Below, one piece after another: positions 49,101 through 59,896 of a DNA stretch of 64,000 nt. How positions within the stretch are numbered: position 1 is the first letter of the stretch; every line of letters starts with the position of its first letter. The position numbers and the translations under genes were made by a program. Source of the DNA: Rhynchonema sp. JSB1_4 (taxonomy: Eukaryota; Nematoda; Chromadorea; Monhysterida; Xyalidae); assembly GCA_030248065.1 (NCBI GenBank), contig JASAMV010008948.1:124001-188000 (forward strand), in the 5' to 3' direction. Under the pieces are notes generated by a model. It searched no databases, was not told the DNA's origin, and saw only the letters and a program-made list of their open reading frames with translations.

Positions 49101-50108
49101 ACGTGCACCCAGCGGCAGGGGCTTTTGGCTGGCCTAAGCCCATATAAACTTTCTGAGTGTACGGCTGTCCCACAGTCGCTGAAAACCCCGCACTAATATT
49201 TCAATAAAAAGACCTCGAAATTGAACGTTTTGACATTCTATAGTATGTGCTCTACAAAAAACTGCTTACCACAAGTCTGAAACAGGGAGCCGTACCATTT
49301 TTTGCCGTGCGCGGACGAAGGTGAGTTAGCGCGTCCAAGTTCTTTTTTGGTGATAGGGTTGCGTGGGACGCTAGTTTTGACAAGCAAGGGCAAAAATATT
49401 TGCTCCAAACAATGCAGCGTAGGTGTAGGTCAACCACGCCGTTGAAACAACGCTACCGCACACTCATGGTGATATTTTCGAAACGGTGTAAAGGTCAGTT
49501 GGGTGTAAAGGTCGATGGAAAGCTCGGTCGACAGCTCAGTGTGATAGACTTCGGTGTAAACTTGAAACATTCCACGTTAATAACAGGCAATGTTTCACGT
49601 TTACACCGAGCTACGCCGACCGAGCTTTCGACCGAACTTTACGCCGACCTTTACGCCCAACTGACCTTTACACCGTTTCGAAAATTCCACCCTCAGACTG
49701 TTGAAAGTGGCACGCCAACCATGCTTGCTACATTAGCGCACCCACACTCAGACCCCACCCCACGTCCGATCCCTATTGCTCGGCGGTCTCCTGTTCTCAC
49801 CACACACCCCCAAATGGGTGGTAAACGCCGTTGACGCGCAAATCGTCAAACTATTTGAACGGTACGATACGTTGAAAAAGAATTACTACAGCTATCAACT
49901 GGCGGTGAGTGCCGATCGATGTAGCAATCAATCGATAATCGGGCGATTTAAGAACAATCGACGCAAAGAACCGATCGAAGTGGCTGAGACTCTCATTCTG
50001 TTCATAATTCTGATGGGGATGTTCGTGATCGCTGTTGGGTTATTGGCATGTGAGCGCGTCTTGTATCGCGTTAGATTGCGCAGGGCAATTAATGGAACTT
50101 TTGTTTAA
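46178..50108 (+). CDS. Ionotropic-receptor (IR/iGluR-like) channel, interrupted by a transposon
   Basis: Exons 46178-46231, 46510-46741, 47361-47470, 47730-47852, 47948-48033, 48149-48323, and 48883-50108 split by an insertion at 49059-49783. Without the insert and one target copy the frame is intact and totals 1281 nt (426 aa). S1: YPGYLAQTIGQAI, CDIAIAR, FATDARIALGLQF. M1: FDLFVWLGLMSMYVM. M3: VMRVTVHLTVGILLGLY, then SNMLLARILVPHRTYPITN. S2: FVIDEIGYLI, HTPKWVVNAVDAQIVKL. M4: LILFIILMGMFVIAVGLLAC. No amino-terminal domain is seen, which fits the IR subfamily. IRs are ligand-gated cation channels, often chemosensory. The 46741 donor is GC rather than GT. The first exon and the start are uncertain, and no signal peptide is visible. 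Confidence 0.8.
46295..46474. mobile_element. Foldback MITE family 1, copy B
   Basis: Near-identical to 2714-2893 over the full 180 bp, including TATACTCTGGCAATTC at the left end and the GTCACGTGAC centre. It lies in intron 1 of the receptor gene. Confidence 0.85.
49059..49775. mobile_element. TAGGGATCGG-ended hAT-like element inserted in receptor coding sequence
   Basis: Ends TAGGGATCGGTA and GTCCGATCCCTA. Flanks CTGCCCGG (49051-49058) and TTGCTCGG (49776-49783) match at 6 of 8. Removing the element plus one flank restores the codons MLPGGLLFSPHTP. A second MITE (49468-49691) is nested inside. The left junction makes a G|GTAGGG donor-like site. Confidence 0.78.
49468..49691. mobile_element. 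Foldback MITE family 2, copy B
   Basis: Same ends and arms as 31038-31261 (GGTGATATTTTCGAAACGG, CCGTTTCGAAAATTCCACCC). It is nested in the element at 49059-49775. Confidence 0.83.
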
Positions 50109-51845
50109 ATATTGCGTCAACATAAATGTTGGTCAGATATCATTTTGGACACTCAAACTCATACACTTCTTTTATTCTGAATGAAAGCTGCTTTTGTCTC
50201 CCCTGTCAATCGAAGCATGGCACTTCGATTTCTGCTGATACAGTTTTCTGCGCTGATCACAGTGAGTTAATCTTATACCGACGTTTTTTTCCTTTACATA
50301 TAAAACGTCTATGTCTCGCACAATGTTTAGGTTTGTGAAACGTCAGCCATCTTCATGGCAGCAACGACAACAGCTTCAAAAAAGGCCGCAGGTATACCTA
50401 ATATTTATTTTGTATATCGTCGTCTAATCCACGAAAAACATTGCTATTTCTGAAAACAAGCAACACCAAATATTTAGGCCTGCAGCCAACAGTGGCGCCT
50501 CCACCGTCATGCATGTGTATAGCGGCCGATTACACGGGTCCGTGAAACACCAGTTTTGGGGAATTATTTTTATAATTTTCAAATATAGGTCTTTGTTACT
50601 AACTCGCAGGAGTTGGAGTGCACACTTTGATGCCTTGTGGATGCGAAGGTGAGCTTTCATGTGTTCACATAAAGTTAGTGAAACGTCATGGAATCGAGTG
50701 CCCCTTGATTCAGGCGAAGTGCCCGCGCAGACCGCGGACGGCCGAAAATGGTGCAACACGAAATTGATCGACAAACATAAACCAACGTGTCCGTTTCTGA
50801 TCCTATTGTTTTAACGAACTGCATGTTATTCCTTGAGAACTCAGAATGTCACAATGGAACCTCAGTTAAAAACCTGACCCCTCAACTTAACCACCGGTGT
50901 TGTCATGTCCATCGATGAAGTATAAGATGGAAATTTCACGAATCCTTGTTGTGACTGATGTAGGCTTGTTTCCAATGTTTCACACACTATCGGATCACTA
51001 GGGCCAGGGCGAATGGGGGCAAAACATCCGCGAGCCGATTTTATCCTTTAGTCCTTTTAGCATCCGAAACTTTTTCACAGGCCTCACATGGTCGCCGCCC
51101 ATCAACGCGAGCGAATGCATGTGTGAATGTCCACCCGAATTGTTGGGTATCAATTTGGGCTTCCTACCACTTGGATTGGGTAATAGACTTGGTCGGACAT
51201 TATTATTACCGTTGGGGTGCGATAAACGGAAAAAGAATTATGTTCAATGCTCGAAGGGAGAATGCGAATGTGAAAAGTTGGACGAAACAAAACGAGGATG
51301 ATTATTTTTGGTGATTTTTATTGCTCAGCGTTGTGTTAATAAACTTTGTGCGTTTCCTCAGAAGTGATGTTTTACGTAAGCATAAAACAAAACCAAAAGA
51401 GTCTTTTGGGGTCATGTGCCAAAATCTGGTGCTTTCTCACCGACGATGACCTGGCACACACGGTCCGTACGATCGGATACCGTACACCTCAAATCAAGGG
51501 ATCGATGTGGCGTCTTATGCAACAGCCAGCACCACGCTGGAACACGACTTTGAACTTTGACGTTGAGGTCGATGCTGAGCTTGACTTGTTTTGTGAATTC
51601 CAATAATAATCCGAACCAATTGCAACAATGTTGTTTACTGTATACTGATGTGGTGAAACGAACCACGAATCTTTTTTGAGACTCGCTCGCTGGTATTTCC
51701 TTTCTGATATACTTTTTCAACGGGTGAATTTTAGAACTGAAACTGTTGAAAGTTGATAATTGACATCATTTATCTTTTTGGTACGTTTAAAGCTCGGTTT
51801 TTTGCACCTGTATTTGGTATATGAAAACATAATAATGAAACAATT

Positions 51846-52437
51846 GAAAGGGGTTAAAGGGGGCCCGACATTATTTTTACGACACAACCTATTGTTTTAT
51901 GTCACTGACCACAAGATGACATCTTGAGGAACATGTCTCACAAAGACAACAACATTGACCCGCGCTGTTTTCAGCATAAAAATCACCACCGAACATCGAA
52001 TGTCAGGAACAAAAGTTTGTTTGCTGTAGTCGCTCCGCAGCTTGAAAATAATGAGCACCGAGCTCAAAAATTTGTGACATTGACCATGTGCTTATGTAAT
52101 ATTTGCGAAACATTTTTCCGGCAACATGCTCTAACCGCCTTCGCAGTGTAGCAATTGTCGTAGCAGCTGAAATGTTTCGCAAATACTACGTAAGCACCGA
52201 GTCTTGTCATTTTTTTCTGAGCTCGATGCCTGATTTTCAAGCAATCGAGCGACTACAGCAAAACGACTTTTGTTCCTGACATTCGATGTTCAGGCGTGAT
52301 TTTCATGCTGAAAGCAGCCCCGTTCAATGTTGTTGTCTTTGTGAGACATGTTCCTCAGGATGTCGCCTATCAGTTTCTGACATAAAATCAGGCGGTGTGT
52401 CGTTAAAAAATAATAATGTCGCCCCCCCTTTAAGGGC
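51846..52437. mobile_element. Large foldback element family 6 (about 590 bp)
   Basis: The two halves are imperfect inverted copies. The left half has GACATTATTTTTACGACACA, GAGGAACATGTCTCACAAAG and AATGTCAGGAACAAAAG. The right half has the complements, ending near AATAATGTCGCCCCCC. No coding. Confidence 0.78.
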
Positions 52438-52767
52438 GGGCTTAGGTTGAATCCGGTTGGAAATCGGAATCCGGAAATATTTCCGGAAAACGCATTACTT
52501 TTGTATGTAAATTCTTGCGTTTTCCGGAAGTGCTTCCGGAGCCCAGAAATGTTTTGTATTTTTGCATGCTAATTATTTACGGGTTTCGAATTCCGGATTT
52601 AACGTAAGTTCGCCCTAAGAGTGTACTAAAAAGTGTAAAACACGCTGACAAAGAGTGTAAAACAACGGCAATGTCACAAAACATCCTGATGCAAAGACCA
52701 CGCTCGAAAAGCAAGACAGATTTTCACGACAGGGAAAAACATACTCATACATACACGTACTACATTG

Positions 52768-53546
52768 TTAATCTTTTTGTTTCTTGTGCGCTACATTTTC
52801 GTGCCTATTTAGGTTAATTTTCTGTGCGAATGCTTTTCCACAACCGGGATGGGAGCACTTGAAATCTTTTTGTTTGTTGTGTACTGCCTTCACGTGCTGA
52901 TCTCTCGTAAATTTGCGTCCGAACACAGCGTCACAACCGGGATCGGTGCATTTGTGTTCTTTTCGTTTCTTATGAACTATCTTCATGTGCGTTTCCATAT
53001 TTTGTTTTGCTGCAAATGTTTTTGCACAACCCGGATGGGTGCATGCGAATTCTTTTTCCTTGTTGTGCACTGCTTTGACGTGCCGGTCCACTTTTGATTT
53101 TGTTGCAAATGCTTTTCCACAACCGGGATGGGTGCATGCAAATTCTTTTTCTTTGTTGTGCACTGCCTTCACGTGCCGATCTCTCTCGTATTTGCCTGCG
53201 AACGTAGTTGCACAACCGGGATGGGAACATGTTAATTTCTTTCGTATCTGTCTTCTCTTTGCTTGTGTGTGGTTGTCCTTTGAGCTCGCCGTCGACTCTT
53301 GCTGACGCGGAGGACTTGGACGTGCGTGTGCGTGCTCGGGATGGGCGGCTTCCATGTGTGCTTGATGATCGGCCTCGTTGTGGAAACCCGGCACGGTGCA
53401 CAGACGACAGCGGATCGGACCCTGCGCGGTTGCAACGGGAGATCGCCGTCAATAAACAGAATTTGGTGAACAGAAAGTGAACGAACCTGGGCTTGTCGGG
53501 TGTTTGCGGAGCGGAATGCATTTCGCTCTTGAGACGGTGTTTGGCG
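52768..53546 (-). CDS. C2H2 zinc-finger protein (six fingers; 5' end unresolved)
   Basis: Exons 53546-53487 and 53421-52768, joined in phase 0; the stop is at 52768. The first finger is CRLCTVPGFHNEADHQAHM and is unlike the rest. Five tandem fingers follow, with the pattern C-x-H/D-PGC-x3-F then H-x3-VH or H-x3-AH: CSHPGCATTF, CTHPGCGKAF, CTHPGCAKTF, CTDPGCDAVF, CSHPGCGKAF. Linkers are NKEKEFA-like instead of TGEKP. Such fingers bind DNA or RNA in the nucleus; the target cannot be predicted. Finger repeats are similar at DNA level, suggesting recent internal duplication. An upstream coding exon is likely but none could be joined in phase. Confidence 0.8.
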
Positions 53547-53751
53547 CTGATGGGCAAAAACGAAACACATTAACATTATTGGTACCATGCTAAAACCGCA
53601 AGTGTCACATTATCAGTGAGATACCCCAAAAACTAACTTTGGCGCTCCATTCCGCCGGCACTGTTGGATTAGCGGAACGGGAACGCCCAATGCGTGAGCG
53701 GTGCCCAGTTAATCGTGGCTGTTGTTTTGGCTGAATGGGCGCAATCAGATG

Positions 53752-54361
53752 TTATTGCAAAGTTAGGATAATCAAAGACATGATAACTTTGTATTGCGCA
53801 ATCTGAGACGGCAGTCCAACAGCACGACCGTTATTTCCCTTGAAGATTTTCGGAGATGGCGCCTGCGAATATTGGGAATCTGGCTGCATTGCATCATCAA
53901 CCGTTATTGAAACTGAGAGTAGACTTCTTGCTATTTTACTACATAGTTCTGGACAATAACGTCCACTTCTGGGATCTGGCATAATTTTTTTGTTACGACA
54001 TGAGTCTAACAGTGGCAATGGGCCAAGCGGCAGAGAGTCCAAACCGGTGCAAAATTTGGTTCATTCACTCACACTGAGAGTGCTGTCGCTGTCGTCGTCG
54101 TGCTGACGTTTCGACGTTGACGGCTGTGGAATTGTCGTGGGAAATATTTCTTTGAAAAGTACATAGTACAGAGCAAGAACACAATGGCTTGGGGTGCACC
54201 GTTGAAAGTAATCCATTTTGGTCAATTATATTTTGATTCTTCGGATGAACAACAACTGCAAACAACAATTTCTAATATTGAATACATACCTCTGTTGGGC
54301 GTGACGAAACGTTGCTGAACAGCAGGCCAAACAATGTGAGAATACAGATTTTAATGTGCAT
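53752..54361 (-). CDS. Small secreted protein or peptide precursor (3 exons, 124 aa)
   Basis: Exons 54361-54290, 54123-54075, 54005-53752; phases chain and total 375 nt. The N-terminus MHIKICILTLFGLLFSNVSS is a convincing signal peptide. A dibasic KR follows within STSKRQHDDDSDS, then a cysteine-containing segment, SCRNKKIMPDPRSG and RYCPELCSKIARSLL. Three cysteines are visible in the mature part. No peptide-hormone family could be assigned. It lies 206 bp downstream of the 5'-most zinc-finger exon shown, on the same strand. Confidence 0.6.
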
Positions 54362-55318
54362 CGCGGTGACTGAGCTTCTGTTGAGCGAAACAAGGCGCGT
54401 GAGTTCAAAAAATACCGAAAATACACGTGCTTGACAACTGCCCATCAGTCTAAAAGTCGGATTGTGGCCGCTATATCAATCTTGTCGACCCGATCTGACA
54501 CGTTTGTAACAATTAGCGCCGTCACATCACTGTAGACCTGCAAAAATATCCAACAAGTTGTCACTAACCGCAAGATTGATGAGACCTATTCGTGCCGGGA
54601 AGACTGATTATAAATACAACGGATAAAGCTGATAAGCCTGATAAACCCGACTCCCTTGCGCTTGGGGGAAGACTGATTACGGATTGAAAAATAAACGGAT
54701 AAACCAGAATCGGTGGTGGGAAGCTTCGTTCCCAGTGATCTGGTCCCAATTGGATGCAGCTGTTTTGGAATTGGAACTACCGCGCGTAATGTTTCACGTC
54801 AATGATTCCCTCGCTGTTTTGCAGGCCTGCGATGTTTCATTTAACTCAGGTTGGACGGAGCAGCTTAAACCTTAGCCAACTGAAACGTCACAGATAGTTA
54901 CAAACTCGAGAAGCTGTCTTCGCCCCAGCTGCCCAACCCAGGAAGGCATAATCAGCCTTCCTGAGATGGCCTTGAGGGGAAGGCTGATTATGGCTTCGTT
55001 TAATTCGTAATCAGTCTCCCCCCAGAGCCTCTCTGCAGGGTGTAACTGATTACAATGGTAATCCACTCTTCCATCAACCGACCTAATCACCAAGTTTGAC
55101 ACCCATTAGCATATTGTGCTGTCTGCGGGGGCACGACGCGTTTGTCAGTTTGACTTCCAGTGAGAAACTGGATCGTAATTCGTTTGTGTTTTTAGCCCAC
55201 GTGGCCATCTGTGTGCATTCGCACTGACGGTGACCTGGTGCACTCCCACTCCCATCTGGGTCGAATAGGTCGAAACGGTCAATCCGCAGCCATGCTGCAC
55301 AATTCATACTCAGACGTT

Positions 55319-55577
55319 GCGTTAGTCGCACAATGACCACATAAGAATCCATCAAAAAATTTTCCTGAACGGTTAAGCACGTCTCGCTGCAGATCACAAG
55401 CGTTCTATTTACTGCCGATATCACGCTGACTGTGTTCAAGCAGCTTCACTGTAAAATCGCCAGAAATGTCTTGGAAAAAATATAAATAGAAAGCTTGTGA
55501 TCTGCAGCGAGACGTGCCCTTACCATGCAGGAAAATTTTTGGATGGATTCTTGTATAGTCATTGTGTGACCAATACC
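55319..55577. mobile_element. MITE family 3, copy C
   Basis: Ends GTTAGTCGCACAATGAC and GTCATTGTGTGACCAATACC. Next inside is an inverted pair, GCACGTCTCGCTGCAGATCA and its complement, so most of the element folds back. Confidence 0.78.
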
Positions 55578-55743
55578 TATGGAACCTTCAGCACATGGCA
55601 GTGTATGAAGGGGGTTTAGTCGGACTTGTTTCAGGTAATTCACAATAAATAAATCATTCTTCTAAACCATCCCTTGATTTTGCATCGATTTTCCGAATCA
55701 TATTACGAAACTTTCTCAACGTCAAATACAACAAAAAGTGATC

Positions 55744-57289
55744 ATGTCTGGCGACCTTGCAGACGTCGTTGAAATTGAAACAGCAATCAGCAGGTTTTGG
55801 ATTTGAATCATTTCGACTTGTAAAATAACAACGTTTCTTTAAAAAAACTAAAATTAAAGTTTAAAAATATTAATTTCAAAAATTTAAAAATAAATTTTAG
55901 TGATCGAACAGCGGTCATGGATCATGTTTCGGAATCGTCGCTTGCAACAGGTATATGTGTATACGTACCAGTTTTAAGCAATGAAATTAAATTTAAAATT
56001 TCAAGATAAAGTTTTCTGCTAAGTACATAAGTTTCAGGGCATCAGCAGTCATCAACGGTAGACACGGCGATTTTGGGACTGGGCGATGGTTCGGCCGTCA
56101 GCAGTGCCAGAGCAGGTGAATTTTACAGCACGTATATCAATCTTAAAAATAATAACCCTTTGGTGCAATTGCAATGTGAATGGTGCAGCATGTTTTTTTG
56201 GTGTATCGTTTCCATCTGATTTCACAGACGGGCGGTGCACCAGATAATCGTCAGTGCGAATGCAGCAGATGCTCGCTTGACCACAAGAAAACACGGCGGC
56301 TCATGGTGCTTCTATGCCGCACACAAAACACTGTTGCACTTTTCGACCTGTGTTTAAAGATAGGCGGTGCACCAGGTCATCGTCGGTCGCACTTTATTAG
56401 TTGTATCCATAGAGCGTTCATCAACAGCACATACGGCGAAATCGAAATCGTTCTATCTCAACGACGAATTGAACACCATGATTGAACCATCGGTCGTTGA
56501 ACAACCAGAACAGGAAGAAGTCGAAATCATCGATCTCGTCAGAGGCAAATCTGCCCTTTTGTGGAGCTTTACATTTCTTGACTCTCTGCTAAAACTTTCT
56601 GAACGTTTACCGCTCGCTGACCCTCGAAATTGCCACTCGATATAGTGAGTATTCTTTATAGTGACCGAAAATGGGGATCAAGTCACACTGAAGAGGGTAG
56701 AATTCAAGTGAGAAAACAAGGATTTCTTTAGCCATCGAAATCATCGGTCCGCATCGCGTGCAGTACCTGCACATCGATCCAAGGAAGGCACAACAGTTCA
56801 GTCGTCGATTGGCGGAGAAACAGAAGCAGCGACAACGTGCAAAACCACAACAGGACCAACAGGTGGTCTTCTTTCGTTCATTTATATCCTTGTGATAAAT
56901 TACCTGAAATGCAGTTGAAAAACGAAGTTTACTTTCAGTTCAAACAAGAGCGACATGCGGCTTCCAGCGGCCAATCCAGCAACAACAGCTACAAACGATA
57001 CGGCCTGTCGCGTCTGGAACGCGCTCACATTAAACGTGATCAGGTGGGCGCATTATGGAAATAATGCTACATTTGTATCGTGTGACTTTTCCACACGTTC
57101 TTCAGATACTGATTTTTTGCAAAAAATACGCAGTAAAAGTTCTATTTCCCATTCCAGTTCAACGGCATCGAGATCGAGCCGCAACAGCTGGGTGGCAGCG
57201 TGTATCTGACTGATGAACTGCGCGGTGTGCGACTGTTGCCCGCCACTGGCAGCGTCGAGAATCTGGTTTATCGAACGACGGACGACTAA
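55744..57289 (+). CDS. Unidentified basic protein (7 exons, 228 aa)
   Basis: Exons 55744-55793, 55901-55950, 56038-56115, 56428-56544, 56732-56862, 56915-57043, 57158-57289; phases chain and total 687 nt, with start ATG and stop TAA. The N-terminal 90 residues are acidic and Ser-rich. The middle is strongly basic and likely helical (DPRKAQQFSRRLAEKQKQRQ, YKRYGLSRLERAHIKRDQ). The C-terminus reads GGSVYLTDELRGVRLLPATG. The last part faintly recalls the DEL-x-SLR-x-LKPEG region of the ribosome-biogenesis factor NOP53, but the rest does not align and the name is not used. The 56544 donor is AGAG|GCAAAT, a GC-AG intron required by phase. A family 5 repeat abuts the acceptor of exon 4. Confidence 0.65.
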
Positions 57290-57658
57290 AATACACGATA
57301 TGTGACAAAGCCGTTGAAGCAATTGTGTTTTGATTTTGAAACGAATTTTGACCTGACCACGAATTTTATGACCGAAATGCAGTTTTCATTTTTTCAAAAC
57401 ATGGTTTGCAGCGATGATAAAAAACCTGAAATTTAGATCAAATCCAAATGTAACATTTATTCACATTGTGGCTTCTGACATGGGATAAATTACTGATTTG
57501 TGTGAGCTGCGTGTAAGCACGCTTGGTCTGCGGGCACAAAAAATAAACGGATTGGCCGCAAATTAAATAATGAAACATGCAAATGGTCGATCGGTCGCAA
57601 CATTCAAAGTTGAAATCGGCTTCGAATTTCTCTTTCATTTCGTTTCTGTTTTGTCATT

Positions 57659-58512
57659 CAGAGATCGGAAACGGGCCGGGTAAAGTCGGCCCGGCCCGGT
57701 CGGCGAAAAGTCCGGCCCGGCCCGGCCCGGCCCGGTGGAGGGCTGCAGGTCGGCCCGGCCCGGCCCGTTTTGGCTTGAGGTCGGCCCGGCCCGGCCCGGC
57801 CCGGTCAGCCAATTTTCAAGGGCTGAAAACTAAAAAAGTCCAAAAAGCTGAAAAAAATTCGAAAATTTTCTGCAGAATACTTGTTTTCACTGGTTGGTAC
57901 AGCTGGGGGGAAAGGTAGGTAGGTAGATTGACGCGCCATCCTGATGCAGTACGTAAGTCGCCGCCCCGGTTGGTACAGTAGTAGTGTAGTAGGTATGGTA
58001 TAATTTTTGGCTCAAAATGGTTTAAAATCGGTATTTTTCACTCCATATAGGCGAAAAATCGCGCGTGAAGCGCGAAATTAGCGCTTAAGAGTACATTCTC
58101 ATCAATATGTAGACATAAAATTTTGTTCCCGGACGACTCCCCCCAGCTCGGCCGGTCGGTACTACAGTAGGTAGGTTGATTGCAGGCAGGCTTTTTTGGT
58201 GGTACAGTAGGAGTAGGTTGATTGCTGCAAAGCAAAGGCCTGGGTATGGGTAGCTACTGCTTCTTTCTTCAAAACGATGACTGAAAAGATCAAGAACTAG
58301 GAAATGTTATTGCGCGAAGCGCAAAAATTTTGAAAATTTTGGTTCAAAAAATGGTAATTTCGTTCAAATTTAGGCATACCGGGCCGAACCGGGCCGGGCT
58401 GCTCGGCCCGGCCCGGCCCGGTCCCCCCAAATCTCCGGCCCGGCCCGGCCCGGCCCGGTCGACCAACTCCAAAATCGCGGCCCGGGCCGGGCCAGCCCGT
58501 TTCCGATCTCTG
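57659..58512. mobile_element. hAT-like element, family GGCCCGGCCC, with a nested relative
   Basis: Ends CAGAGATCGGAAACGGGC and GCCCGTTTCCGATCTCTG are perfect inverted repeats. The 8-bp duplication TTGTCATT is perfect at 57651-57658 and 58513-58520. Arms are tandem GGCCCGGCCC. From about 57888 to 58260 a relative of the 3250-3667 element is inserted (CACTGGTTGGTACAGCTGGGG, tandem GGTAGGTAGG, core TCGCGCGTGAAGCGCGA). Confidence 0.9.
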
Positions 58513-58639
58513 TTGTCATTTTTTAGAAAAGAAAATTTACTGACGTTTTTTAACAAACTCAGAAAAAACCTGAGCTTTGTTTCATAATTAGGACTTGAGA
58601 CAGTTTTAGGTAGAGTGTATCCCCCTAAAATTTTGTCTC

Positions 58640-59388
58640 CCCAGCCCCACCCCCCAAATCGGATTCCCCCCACCCAGTGTAGTGGCAGGCCCATGTGTGG
58701 GAAAAATAGGTACCACGGCAACGGCACGTATTATGGGTGGGTTGGGTTTGCGCGCGGAGCGCGCGATTTTTGGGAAAATAAGGTCGAAAAACACCGATTT
58801 TTGCCTTAAAAAGGTATAAAATTGCTTGTGAGAGGTATGATTTGGAGTTGTGAGAGGTAAGTACTCAACCCCCCCAACCCCCCTCGGGTTTTGTGGTAGG
58901 TAGGTAAGTACTCGAGGGGGGTAACCCCCCAGCCCAGTGTAGTGGCAGGCCCATGTGTGGGAGGTAAGTATGATGCGGGGTTGGGACCGGAAGCGTGAGA
59001 GGTATGATTTTGGTCACCCAAAAAGGCGAAAAAACACCGTTTTTGTTATACAATTTTGGCCAAAAATTGAGGTAAAAATAGTACTTTTTCAAAATTTTCG
59101 CCGAAAATCGCCTAAAAATAGGTATTATGGGTGGGGTTGCGCGCGGAGCGCGCGATTTTTGGGAAAATAAGGTCGAAAAACACCGATTTTTGCCTTAAAA
59201 AGGTATAAAATTGCTTGTGAGAGGTATGATTTGCAGTTGTGAGAGGTAAGTACTCAACCCCCCCCCCAACCCCCCCCTCGGGTTTTGTGGTAGGTAAGTA
59301 CTGAGAGGGGGGGGGGGGGGTAACCCCCCCCCCCCAACCCCCCCCCCCCCAGCCACTACTATGCCCCAGCCACTACTATGCCCCCACC
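58640..59388. repeat. GC-rich repeat block with a duplicated unit
   Basis: A unit of about 200 bp at 58725-58925 recurs at 59122-59320: GGGTTGCGCGCGGAGCGCGC, then GGTCGAAAAACACCGATTTT, then TGTGAGAGGTAAGTACTCAA. The hAT-like end CAGTGTAGTGGCAGGCCCAT occurs twice (58676, 58936). Probably overlapping or tandem hAT-like insertions. Confidence 0.7.
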
Positions 59389-59896
59389 CAGTGCTGTGGC
59401 TGCTTGCTGGGGGGGTTTGGGGCTGGGGGGTCCCCCAATGGTACCCTACCCGCCCCGGCCTGGTACGCTACCTCCCTACCCGCCCCGCTCTGGTACCCTA
59501 CCCCCCTACCCGCCCACCCGCCCCGATTTCTACCCTCAAAATGCCCATTTTTTGGTCAAAAATGCCCAAATTTCGACCGAAAACCCTAAAAAGTACAAAA
59601 AATGTCGCGCTGCGCGCGATATATGTACTTTCTAGTAGTACATAAAAACAGGCACCCGAGAAAATTTAGTACGGTACCGGTAGGTATGGTACTAGGTACC
59701 CTACCCGCCCCCAAAAAAATCCCCCCCCCCCCCCCCCCCCCCCCCCCCACCCCCAAACCCCAAACCCCCGGAAATAGAACCCCCATTAATCGAACCCCCC
59801 TAAATGGCTCGAAATCAAAAATAGAACCCCCCATTAATTGACCCCCCATTAATAGAACCCCACCCCAACCTTCACCGTCCACAGATTAGTGGTACG

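Noticed and set aside
51081..51314. Possible exon after TTTTTCACAG with two overlapping open frames
   Set aside because: Neither frame shows a recognisable domain, no partner exon could be joined in phase, and it lies downstream of the receptor stop. It may be real but is not supported.
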